A stretch of 64,000 nt of DNA, taken from contig NZ_JAFFZW010000010.1 of NCBI RefSeq assembly GCF_017826695.1, positions 124,001 through 188,000 of the forward strand. The letters run 5' to 3'. Positions 52,412 through 59,552 of the stretch are shown one piece after another. The notes under the pieces are model-generated. The model worked only from the letters and a program-made list of their open reading frames with translations. It had not been told where the DNA came from and did no database searches. Made by a program: the position numbers and the translations under genes. Numbering within the stretch: position 1 is the first letter of the stretch; the number at the start of each line of letters is the position of its first letter. Source of the DNA: Pseudomonas alliivorans (GTDB taxonomy: Bacteria > Pseudomonadota > Gammaproteobacteria > Pseudomonadales > Pseudomonadaceae).

Positions 52412-53677
52412 TTACTCCCAATTCAATTTGCTTAACTCAAATATCGAGAGCTCTGTTTCAAGATCAAAAAGCAAGACATATAGCTTCAAAAATTTAGAAT
52501 ACTCAAAACATGGAAAAGCACTTTTAAACGAGGCTCGCATTGGATAAACCAAAATCAACTCCCCTTGGCCAGCAAGATACTTTTGTCCATAGGCTAACAT
52601 TTGATAGAAATCCGTCTGACTTAAGCCATAGTTTCCTCCAACATTCTCGCCATCCAAGCTTTTCCATTTGGTATCCAAAATCCATTTTGTTTCACCTCTA
52701 ACAATCATTAAATCCGGCTTAAGCCGGAAAGTTTTTTTCCCTTGATGCGTACAGAGAAACTCGTAATTAGGTTGTGTATATAGTTTTGCATCACCTGGTA
52801 AGGAATCTCTCAAACAAGCTGCCACATAACGCTCAAACAGCTTCTCCATCGGAAACAGCAAACTCATCCCCTGCCATGCCCCTGCAACCGCCAAAGGCGT
52901 TTGTTGCTGAATGATCAGTTCACACCAAGGCTTCACAGGTTGGTAGTGAGCCATCAATCGATCACGACGCCATTGCTTGAAATCCTGCGCGGTGCCCCTG
53001 CTGCTAGGAACCTCCAGTAGCATCGAACGCAGTTCATGAGAGAGGCGCCAGTTGCTTGGGTCTTGGGTGGTCTTGCAGACAATATCCAATGCTGTTTTGA
53101 GCAGGCGATTTTCTGGTCTGTCCGGAAGGAACACGTCATGACGTATCTGAAAATAATGCTGCCTACCGGGAGGTTGACGCACTTGGAGGGCCGTATTCAA
53201 TTGCCCGCGTAGGTAGCGCTGCTCTTCTTCAACTCGCTGATAATCAAAGCGCATACCGCGCTTGATGAGGTGGTCAAGCGCATCGAGAAAGCTGCTCATT
53301 ACCCACTCGGTCAGCGGCGCATCAAAACATTGAAGTGCCGCCGCTCCGACTTTACGAGTCGGTAAATCTAAAGACTTCTGAATCATGCGCTTTAGTAAGG
53401 CACGGCTTTGCCGGATGCAGTCGCCATCCTCAAAGTGCTTCGGCAGAATTTCGAGGCGCGTGCCGCAGGGTGTTTCTAGAACGCCGACGTAGTTATCGAG
53501 TTTCAGCCAACGACGGTCCTCAATCTGTACCAACGCAGCGCCGGCCTTGCTGAAACGCGCATTGAGTTCGCAGAGCCAATCGAAGGCCGAGGGCGACACC
53601 TGGGCGATGTCGAGGGTCGGGCTGTGAATAGGGCTGGTGGTAAGCCGGGCATATTCACGAACCGTTATGCTTTTCAC
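52412..53677 (-). CDS. mcrC: McrC-family nuclease subunit of a type IV restriction system
   Basis: A 421-residue protein. The C-terminal half holds the PD-(D/E)xK nuclease site: KPDLMI (Asp322) and ILDTKWK (Asp335, Lys337). The N-terminal half (LCELNARFSKAGAALV, VGVLETPCGTRLEILPKH) is the McrB-binding region of McrC. McrC cuts modified DNA when brought to it by the McrB GTPase. Its start overlaps the mcrB stop by 4 bp. It is probably co-transcribed with avcD downstream, since no terminator is seen between them. Confidence 0.92.
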   Translation of the reverse strand: MKSITVREYARLTTSPIHSPTLDIAQVSPSAFDWLCELNARFSKAGAALVQIEDRRWLKLDNYVGVLETPCGTRLEILPKHFEDGDCIRQSRALLKRMIQKSLDLPTRKVGAAALQCFDAPLTEWVMSSFLDALDHLIKRGMRFDYQRVEEEQRYLRGQLNTALQVRQPPGRQHYFQIRHDVFLPDRPENRLLKTALDIVCKTTQDPSNWRLSHELRSMLLEVPSSRGTAQDFKQWRRDRLMAHYQPVKPWCELIIQQQTPLAVAGAWQGMSLLFPMEKLFERYVAACLRDSLPGDAKLYTQPNYEFLCTHQGKKTFRLKPDLMIVRGETKWILDTKWKSLDGENVGGNYGLSQTDFYQMLAYGQKYLAGQGELILVYPMRASFKSAFPCFEYSKFLKLYVLLFDLETELSIFELSKLNWE

Positions 53678-55221
53678 CTTTGGGCCTCGTTCAGGGCTTT
53701 GATAACCCTGGCTCCGAGATGACGCGTGTTAAGGGCTCGTCCGGTTTCGAACTCAAGGGCAATTCCGTATTTCTTAGCCAGCTCCTTCAGCACGGGCATA
53801 GCTGTCTTTACCCGTACCCCATCCCGAAAAACCTCAATGGTCCCCGATGCCAATCGGCGAACCTTGATGCCATCCTCTTCAACTTCTTTAAAAGCCTCCG
53901 TCGGCTTCGCATGAGCGAGATGGTCAATAATGCCAAGGTAAGCTTCTACTCGCTCAAAGGCGTCAGAATTTAGACTCCACGCACCGTTATGCGAAGTAGG
54001 TACAGAGTCACCGAATAAACCAACGAGGTCCTGCTCTGGCTGAATTAGAAACTGATTCTCCGCAGGCTTACGCTGATCATTCAGTACCCATTGGATACGC
54101 TGCCAATCCTCAAAGAAATACTCCTGAAGCAGCGGAAGGATTTGCCCACGGAAAATGCTTTCTAGCAGATCTAGAGTCGGGTCAGTTTTAAGCGGTAAAA
54201 AATACGCGTGTCCAAGTCGGTGGTCTCGATCAAGCAAAGCCTCAATACGCAGATTCAGCACGCGTAGCAAATCGTCGATGGCGACGCCTTCAACCTGTAC
54301 TCCTGCGAGCAATTCCAGACTCGGCGGCACTTCGGTGAAGGTAAAACGACGTCTTAGGGCAATATCCATCGCTGCCAGTGACCGATCAGCGGTATTCATG
54401 GTGCCGATCAAGTAGACGTTATCTGGAATGCGAAAGCGCTCCTTGGAGTAAGGCAGTGTCACCTCTAATGCTTCATCTGCCCCCGCTCGCTTGGATGGCT
54501 CGATAAGCGTGATGAGCTCGCCAAAGATGCGTGAGACGTTGCCACGGTTGATCTCATCGATAATCAGAACTTTAGCGGACTGTTCTGCCTGTGTGGCATG
54601 GGGTACGTTGACTTCGCGACCACCAAGCATGTATTCGAGAAGAACAGGCAAAATATTTCGGTAACCGTTGACCAAATAAGGATCATGGATTGAGTCAGTT
54701 AGCTTGCTTTCCCAAGAACTGGTAGCCAAATCCTGGATAGATATAGAGCCATCACGCACGGCATCTGCCAAAGAATTTAATAAGCTCATCGCTAAAGCAA
54801 GGTGTTTACCCTTAGGCTTTTCCAGTTCAACGAGTTCTTTGGTTGCCCTAAGCACCTTGTATCCAGTCCCATATCGATCACCGACTTTGAAAGCACGGTA
54901 CTTTCCATCCCTCTCGCCAGCCGCTGCATCGCAGAGGCTTTTGAAAACACCCGGCACAACGTCATAACGCAGTTGACCCTGCTCATCAGTGGTCGCACGT
55001 AGACCTTCGACGAAGTCCTCATAGCTAAAGCTCTGATGAAACGTGACAAAGCGCACGTCGCCCGCATCCAGTAGCTCATCAAAACGCTTTTTCCAAGCCG
55101 TTCGATCATCCGGATTACTGACGAGAAAGGGCTGATCAAGGATCTGCAACGTCGCTTCTACTGTGGCGTAGGTTTTCCCCGTACCGGGCGGACCGAAGAA
55201 AATCTGATTAAGCGAAGGCAT
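53674..55221 (-). CDS. mcrB: McrB-family AAA+ GTPase subunit without N-terminal DNA-binding domain
   Basis: A 515-residue AAA+ protein. The P-loop GPPGTGKT is at residues 10-17, Walker B VLIIDE at 218-223, and the McrB signature MNTADRS at 275-281 with the arginine-rich ALRRRF after it. E. coli McrB carries about 160 residues of DNA-binding domain before the P-loop; here the protein starts directly with the AAA+ module. Extra sequence lies at about 110-200 inside the module and in a C-terminal 65-residue extension (VRRLASGTIEVFRDGVRVKT...). The extension, or a partner, may read modified bases. The start is fixed by the P-loop position. Confidence 0.9.
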   Translation of the reverse strand: MPSLNQIFFGPPGTGKTYATVEATLQILDQPFLVSNPDDRTAWKKRFDELLDAGDVRFVTFHQSFSYEDFVEGLRATTDEQGQLRYDVVPGVFKSLCDAAAGERDGKYRAFKVGDRYGTGYKVLRATKELVELEKPKGKHLALAMSLLNSLADAVRDGSISIQDLATSSWESKLTDSIHDPYLVNGYRNILPVLLEYMLGGREVNVPHATQAEQSAKVLIIDEINRGNVSRIFGELITLIEPSKRAGADEALEVTLPYSKERFRIPDNVYLIGTMNTADRSLAAMDIALRRRFTFTEVPPSLELLAGVQVEGVAIDDLLRVLNLRIEALLDRDHRLGHAYFLPLKTDPTLDLLESIFRGQILPLLQEYFFEDWQRIQWVLNDQRKPAENQFLIQPEQDLVGLFGDSVPTSHNGAWSLNSDAFERVEAYLGIIDHLAHAKPTEAFKEVEEDGIKVRRLASGTIEVFRDGVRVKTAMPVLKELAKKYGIALEFETGRALNTRHLGARVIKALNEAQR

Positions 55222-55290
55222 TGCGAAACGTCCTTGTAGGAAAATTCCGTCAACAGTATCTAGATTGCCAGCATGGGTAAAGCGAAGGCT

Positions 55291-55378
55291 TGGTCGTTCT
55301 GAAGATTGTGCGAGGGCGCAAGAATGTGACGCGGAGCATCACGGGCTGCATTCTCACGCTGGAGCGTTAGAACGATCA
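55291..55378. repeat. Intergenic inverted repeat of the P. syringae GAACGATCA type
   Basis: TGGTCGTTCT at 55291-55300 pairs with AGAACGATCA at 55369-55378 with one mismatch. Inside, AGAATG pairs with CATTCT and GTGACGC with GCATCAC in part. The phrases GGAGCGT and GAACGATCA recur widely in P. syringae intergenic DNA, from memory. It would fold as a long cruciform or RNA hairpin. Confidence 0.65.
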
Positions 55379-55536
55379 GAGTGAGTCGTCTGAAACCCAC
55401 TCAAATGAACGGAAAAATCTGACATTAGCGCCGCCTTCCATCCGATAGCAGGGCGTTACGTGCGCGTTTATCTTAATCACAGGTGCCTAAGAAACACCCA
55501 ACGTAGAAACAGTGACTTCAGCATTAACTCTGAATT

Positions 55537-55558
55537 TTTCCGTTCCACCGAACGGAAA
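55537..55558. other. Perfect hairpin upstream of the Bro-N gene
   Basis: TTTCCGTTC and GAACGGAAA flank CACC. No T-run follows, so an operator or RNA structure is more likely than a terminator. Confidence 0.5.
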
Positions 55559-55649
55559 TTTAGAAATGCCGAGCCGCTCCGTTGGGATTTCTTGAGCCCG
55601 CTCTACGTTGGTCTTTAGCACCATTCCAAGTCCTTCGTAGAGGTTCAGC

Positions 55650-56225
55650 ATGTTCAGTGACAGATTCAAGGTACAAGCTCATCAACTTGACGCGGTGACG
55701 TCCGCTCATATCCCCACCCTCTTCCACCGCCACAACCGCCCGCTTCAAGCCCTCCTCTTCGAACACCAGCCCTGGTTCAGCGCCCGCGATCTGGGTCGTC
55801 TCATCGGCTGGCCGTTGAACGAGCGGACGATGCGCAAGCTCGATGCGGACCAGTACCGAATGATGACGCTTGAGCAGCACGGCGGCCCTGAGTCGGAGTT
55901 GATGGTGAGTGAGTCCGGGGCTTACGCGATGTTGGTGCATCACTATCACGCGGAGAATCGCGGACTGCGGCAGTGGTTGACCAACGAGGTGGTGGCGACG
56001 CTGCGGGACGCTGAGGTGCCGTCTGATGATCACGCGCCGCACCTGAGTTTGCTGCAATGGCCGGCCTTGTCGGTGAGTGTGTTGCATTGGCAGAGCGAGC
56101 CTTGGATCAGGCTGCGGGACATGCCGTTGATGGTGGCGCATCCGCAGATGCAGGTTCAGCCGGCGCCGCGTCGTGTTGGCAAGCCGTGGTGGCGTTCGGC
56201 GTTACCGGTGTTTCGGCTGGGGTGA
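55650..56225 (+). CDS. Bro-N domain protein (phage antirepressor-like)
   Basis: A 191-residue protein with a Bro-N domain at about 27-115: PLQALLFEHQPWFSARDLGR, then ESELMVSESGAYAMLVHHYH and LRQWLTNEVVATLRD, which are the family's hallmark segments. Bro-N proteins are common in phages and mobile DNA and are thought to bind DNA. The C-terminal 70 residues are not recognised. It is divergent from mcrB across 428 bp and may be a cargo or regulatory gene of the island; its role there is only inferred. Confidence 0.85.
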   Translation: MFSDRFKVQAHQLDAVTSAHIPTLFHRHNRPLQALLFEHQPWFSARDLGRLIGWPLNERTMRKLDADQYRMMTLEQHGGPESELMVSESGAYAMLVHHYHAENRGLRQWLTNEVVATLRDAEVPSDDHAPHLSLLQWPALSVSVLHWQSEPWIRLRDMPLMVAHPQMQVQPAPRRVGKPWWRSALPVFRLG

Positions 56226-56336
56226 GTGTGATGAGGTGGCCGTCCGGGTTGGCGGCCACTTTTCTGGAGGATTAAGTCGTTGCGATGAACCATGCCATTG
56301 GAAAGCCAGGGCTGCGCATTTGCAGCCCGCGTCGAG

Positions 56337-57053
56337 CTAACCCTTCTTGCGCTCCATCGCCAGTTCCGTCAGGGCGATCATGCGGTCGTCGCGTGTCAGT
56401 ACGGTCTGCGCGTAGCCACACAGCAGGTACAGGAAGAGATTGACTGCCGCCAGGGTGAACACCCAGTCCAGGTAGATTACGAACGAGCCCATGCCTAGCA
56501 GGGTTTTGCACAGGCTGATCAGCCCGGCCGACAGGGCGAGCAGGCCTGGCACGATGCCGATGTTTTGCAGCACTCCGGTGGCCAGACGCAGGCGTCTTTC
56601 AAAGCCGCTGCGCTCGTTTTTCAGTTCCAGCACGCCGAGTGCCAGTGTATGGCTGGAAAGCGCTGTCAGGAGAGGCAGGAATTGTTCGTCGATGAGCAGG
56701 CGGGTTCTGACGTTGATGCCTGCCAGACTGGCGAAGGGTGCGGCCAATACATTTCTTACCGAGTCTCGGTAACGCCCGATGCACAGAACCGGGTAGACAA
56801 AGAGAGCCCCATACGAAACCGCGATCAGCCCCCAGCTGGCGTAGTAGATCCAGCGCATGGGTTCGAGCAGGCCTGCGAGGGCAATCAGTACGGCGAGGAA
56901 CAGCGGTGCGAGCACACAGAACCAGAAGCGTTTGGTGCTCATCTGCAAGCGCCTGCTGGTGCTGTGTTCCTGTCGTAATGTCTCGACGACATGCCTGTCG
57001 GCCTGTTCGATCCGGGCTTTGATGTGCAGATACTGTTCGATTTCGTTGCTCAT
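56337..57053 (-). CDS. Membrane protein with N-terminal coiled coil, function unknown
   Basis: A 238-residue protein that begins with a soluble helix of about 45 residues (MSNEIEQYLHIKARIEQADR). It is followed by two membrane helices (near 45-65 and 70-90), a cytoplasmic stretch, and two more (near 165-190 and 200-220). The ATG at 57053 has AAGGAAA 6-7 bases upstream and is chosen over an earlier open frame to 57140. I do not recognise the family. It is convergent with the Bro-N gene and divergent from hcp. Confidence 0.7.
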   Translation of the reverse strand: MSNEIEQYLHIKARIEQADRHVVETLRQEHSTSRRLQMSTKRFWFCVLAPLFLAVLIALAGLLEPMRWIYYASWGLIAVSYGALFVYPVLCIGRYRDSVRNVLAAPFASLAGINVRTRLLIDEQFLPLLTALSSHTLALGVLELKNERSGFERRLRLATGVLQNIGIVPGLLALSAGLISLCKTLLGMGSFVIYLDWVFTLAAVNLFLYLLCGYAQTVLTRDDRMIALTELAMERKKG

Positions 57054-57343
57054 GGCTTTCCTTGAACGACTGTGAACGCAGTCTGATGGCGTTCGGGCCG
57101 TCATCAAAACGGAAAGCAGGCAGGGTGTTAATGACTGCAACCTTATAATGCTGTCAGAGAAGTCTTATTAAGTTGCGGGGGCATTCTTACCAACTTGAAG
57201 AAGAGTGCCTGTCAAGGCTTCTGAAGCCTGATCAGGATCACGACGTCGGCCTTGTTCACCAATGGTAATTTCAGACGCGTCCTACATTCATTCCAGGGTC
57301 GCGAAAATACACTGCCCGTTCTCTTTTTCAGGACGATCGCAGT

Positions 57344-57829
57344 ATGGCGAACCACGGTTACATGACCATCAGCAGCAAGGAGCAGGGCCTCATTTCTGCG
57401 GGATGCTCAAGCCCCGAGTCGATGGGCGCGAAGTGTCAGGCTGGCCACCTCGACGAAATCATGGTGCTGTCGCTGACTCACAACATGGCGAATATCGACA
57501 ACATCAAGCACGCCACCCACCGACCGATTGTCATCACCAAGCATGTCGACAAATCGTCCCCCATGCTGGGCCAGGCACTCGCCAATCGGGAACCGGTCGA
57601 TTGCAAAATCGATTTTTACCGCACCTCGCCCAGTGGCAGTCAGGAAAAGTTCTACACCATTGAAATTCGGGAAGGGATCATCGCCGACCTGACACTCGAC
57701 ATGCCCCACGCCATTCTGCAGAACGACGCAGAACCCCAGGAGCACGTCGCCATTCGCTACCGGGACATCATCTGGACCCATCACCAGGGCAACACCAGCG
57801 GCTACGCCTCGTGGATCGCAGAGGAATGA
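57344..57829 (+). CDS. hcp: Hcp family type VI secretion tube/effector carrier protein
   Basis: A 161-residue Hcp1-family protein: GYMTISSKEQGLISAGCSS at the start, and the C-terminal RYRDIIWTHHQGNTSGYASW typical of the group. Hcp hexamers form the T6SS tube and carry small effectors. No other T6SS structural gene is nearby, so this is an orphan hcp, the usual arrangement for Hcp-linked effector cassettes. A TATAAT at 57144-57149 may belong to its promoter. Its stop overlaps the start of the DUF4225 gene (ATGA). Confidence 0.93.
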   Translation: MANHGYMTISSKEQGLISAGCSSPESMGAKCQAGHLDEIMVLSLTHNMANIDNIKHATHRPIVITKHVDKSSPMLGQALANREPVDCKIDFYRTSPSGSQEKFYTIEIREGIIADLTLDMPHAILQNDAEPQEHVAIRYRDIIWTHHQGNTSGYASWIAEE

Positions 57830-58551
57830 GCCTGCCGGAAAAACAACGATCCTCCGGACACCACGACCTGTGGCGGGTCAGCGAGGCGGCAGGCCATCTC
57901 GCAGGACAGGCTTGTACGGTGTCTGCCCGGCACATCCGCGACGGGACGCTCAGGCTGCAGTTCAATCGGGACGTGGCTTATTACGCGCAAGGGATCGTTC
58001 GGGACGTGGAGGTCGGCAGGAAGAGTGTTGATGAGGGGTTGGAGGCGATTGAGACGACGCAGCGTAACTTCGCAGAGCAGTCACTTGATATCGGTAAAAA
58101 GAGCGTCGGCATCCTTGCCGGGACTCTGCAGGTTACCACCGGCGTAGCCGTGTGCTACGGCTCGGCCGGGACGCTCTGCCTGGTGTTTGGAGTCCCTTTG
58201 ATGGCTCATGGCGCTAACAACATCTATGAGAACGGACGCAATCTTATCGAAGACCGTTCGGATACCCAGGGGCCAACACGAAAGGCCTATCAAGAGCTTT
58301 CGAAGCTGGCCGGAGGGACGGAGCTTCACGGCAACATGGCTTATGGAACTGTGGATTTGGGATTATCGATCTACGGTGCAACCAGACTTATTGTCAAACC
58401 TGAGGCATGGAAACTATTCAATTATGTACGGACGGACAAAATCAGAGCATATGAAGCCACGTCTGCAAAAACATTTATGATTGAACGAATGGTTGATGGA
58501 CTCACTGCGGAGAGCATGTACACCGAATGGGAGAACCACTATGATAAATAG
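57826..58551 (+). CDS. DUF4225 domain protein, putative type VI effector
   Basis: A 241-residue protein made together with Hcp through an ATGA overlap. The DUF4225 region covers about 50-215: VAYYAQGIVRDVEVGRKS, a hydrophobic GILAGTLQVTTGVAVCYGSAG stretch with VFGVPLMAHGANNIYENGRN, and YGTVDLGLSIYGATR. The glycine-rich hydrophobic centre could insert into a membrane. DUF4225 proteins are repeatedly found behind Hcp or VgrG in Pseudomonas, hence the inferred role as a secreted toxin. No enzymatic motif is visible. It overlaps the next gene by 11 bp. Confidence 0.8.
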   Translation: MSLPEKQRSSGHHDLWRVSEAAGHLAGQACTVSARHIRDGTLRLQFNRDVAYYAQGIVRDVEVGRKSVDEGLEAIETTQRNFAEQSLDIGKKSVGILAGTLQVTTGVAVCYGSAGTLCLVFGVPLMAHGANNIYENGRNLIEDRSDTQGPTRKAYQELSKLAGGTELHGNMAYGTVDLGLSIYGATRLIVKPEAWKLFNYVRTDKIRAYEATSAKTFMIERMVDGLTAESMYTEWENHYDK

Positions 58552-58855
58552 CATTTTCATCTATACCATCGTCATCACACTCGGAATCATCTTCTATCTA
58601 CCCGCATTGTGGGCACGTCACGCATGGTCTGGAAAAAGCTTCACGACAATAAGGTTTTGGGGCACTAACCTATACAATATTTTTTTTGGCTATTTGCACA
58701 TGCGCTTCATTGAGAAAAACGAACTTCCTTTTTATGGCTATCAAGACAGTTCGATTCTAGGATGGTTTTCAATCGTAATGATCTTGGCTCATGCGTGCGC
58801 CCACACCGTCACATGGGATATCAAACCCTGGCGTTCAACAAAGGCAAGACATTAG
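58541..58855 (+). CDS. Small membrane protein, putative immunity protein 1
   Basis: A 104-residue protein with three hydrophobic segments: near 4-24, 36-52 and 70-90. GGGAG lies 5-6 bases before the ATG, inside the end of the DUF4225 gene. It shares FYLPALWARHAW near residue 18 and LYNIFFGYLHMRF with the two proteins downstream. A small membrane protein coupled directly behind a candidate effector is the common place for an immunity protein; this is inferred. The gene is visibly AT-rich. Confidence 0.7.
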   Translation: MINSIFIYTIVITLGIIFYLPALWARHAWSGKSFTTIRFWGTNLYNIFFGYLHMRFIEKNELPFYGYQDSSILGWFSIVMILAHACAHTVTWDIKPWRSTKARH

Positions 58856-58935
58856 CAATCGCTTGCGGCACAGCTGATTTCGGAATGTGGCTATTTGGAG
58901 CGGTTCTGGGTCAGATGAAATATACTTTTGAATAA
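58813..58935 (+). pseudogene. Fragment of a second DUF4225 gene
   Basis: In another frame, overlapping the end of the previous gene, a 40-residue stretch reads MGYQTLAFNKGKTLAIACGT and goes on ADFGMWLFGAVLGQMKYTFE before TAA. The CGTADFGMWLFGA part matches YGTVDLGLSIYGA of the intact DUF4225 protein, and YQ-x-L the start of that block. It looks like the tail of a displaced effector copy, left between two immunity genes. The match is short, so this is moderately supported. Confidence 0.5.
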
Positions 58936-59221
58936 TTTATTGAGCCACAGTGCGTTCATCGCCATAACACTATTTTTGCTCGCTCCCTCAGTGTGGGCAA
59001 CATGTGCTTTCTCAGCTAAAAACTTCTCGACACTCAAACTGGTGCTTACGTTGGCCTATAACATATTCTGCGGCCATCTGTATTTGAAATACGCGAAATA
59101 TGGAACATTGCCTTTCGATATAACCCTGAGAAGCATAGAGCTGAGATGGCTGTCGCTATTCATCCCGTTAGCGTTCGCGCTTCTGTTACCTACTCCACGA
59201 ATAAAGACAGGCACCGGATAG
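58928..59221 (+). CDS. Small membrane protein, putative immunity protein 2
   Basis: A 97-residue protein beginning with TTG (no ATG is available in frame after a TGA just upstream). It has hydrophobic segments near 8-25, 34-50 and 72-88. The YNIFCGHLYLKYAKYGTLPF segment aligns with YNIFFGYLHMRFIEKNELPF of the gene at 58541, and APSVWATCAFSAKNF with LPALWARHAWSGKSF, so they are paralogues. It probably protected against the effector whose tail remains at 58813. Confidence 0.6.
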   Translation: MNNLLSHSAFIAITLFLLAPSVWATCAFSAKNFSTLKLVLTLAYNIFCGHLYLKYAKYGTLPFDITLRSIELRWLSLFIPLAFALLLPTPRIKTGTG

Positions 59222-59269
59222 GATTAACGAAAACTTACAACAGCCTCTCTTTTCACGGGATGACGATCA

Positions 59270-59431
59270 ATGAATGAAACAGCCATATACGCTATATTCC
59301 TGGCTTGCGGGGTAGCGTCTTACCTGCCTGCACTGTGCACGCGGTATGCATATAGACTTATCGGCTTCCATTCCGAAGTGAATAAACTCGACCTCAGCAC
59401 TCACTGGCGATTGGGTCAATTCAGTTGCTGA
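59270..59431 (+). pseudogene. Truncated third copy of the immunity-like gene
   Basis: A 53-residue frame begins MNETAIYAIFLACGVASYLP and continues ALCTRYAYRLIGF, matching the N-terminus of the 104-residue protein (YLPALWARHAWSGKSF). The similarity stops after about residue 33, where the DNA becomes a decayed REP; the last 15 residues are encoded in that repeat region. GGGA lies upstream of the ATG. It is best read as a third immunity gene cut off by recombination. Confidence 0.6.
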
Positions 59432-59474
59432 ATGGCGTTTAGGAAACCGCATCGCCTGCAAGCCGCCTCCCACA
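59405..59474. repeat. Decayed REP pair at the end of the immunity array
   Basis: The right half ATCGCCTGCAAGCCGCCTCC is close to consensus. On the left only TGGCGATTGGGTCAATTCAG survives, recalling the GATGGCGTCAGTTCAG spacer of intact pairs. The left half has been lost or replaced at the junction with the truncated gene. Confidence 0.7.
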
Positions 59475-59552
59475 GTCCGGAGCTTGCAGAAAGAATGCGG
59501 TGGGCACTCGCGCTGACTCTGCAAGACTACCCACTCAACACCTTTATTCGGC

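Larger units (their letters stand above)
55222..55649. other. Divergent intergenic region between mcrB and the Bro-N gene
   Basis: A 428-bp gap with a GAACGATCA-type repeat at 55291-55378 and a 9-bp hairpin at 55537-55558. Otherwise no promoter, tRNA or small gene is clear. Confidence 0.5.
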
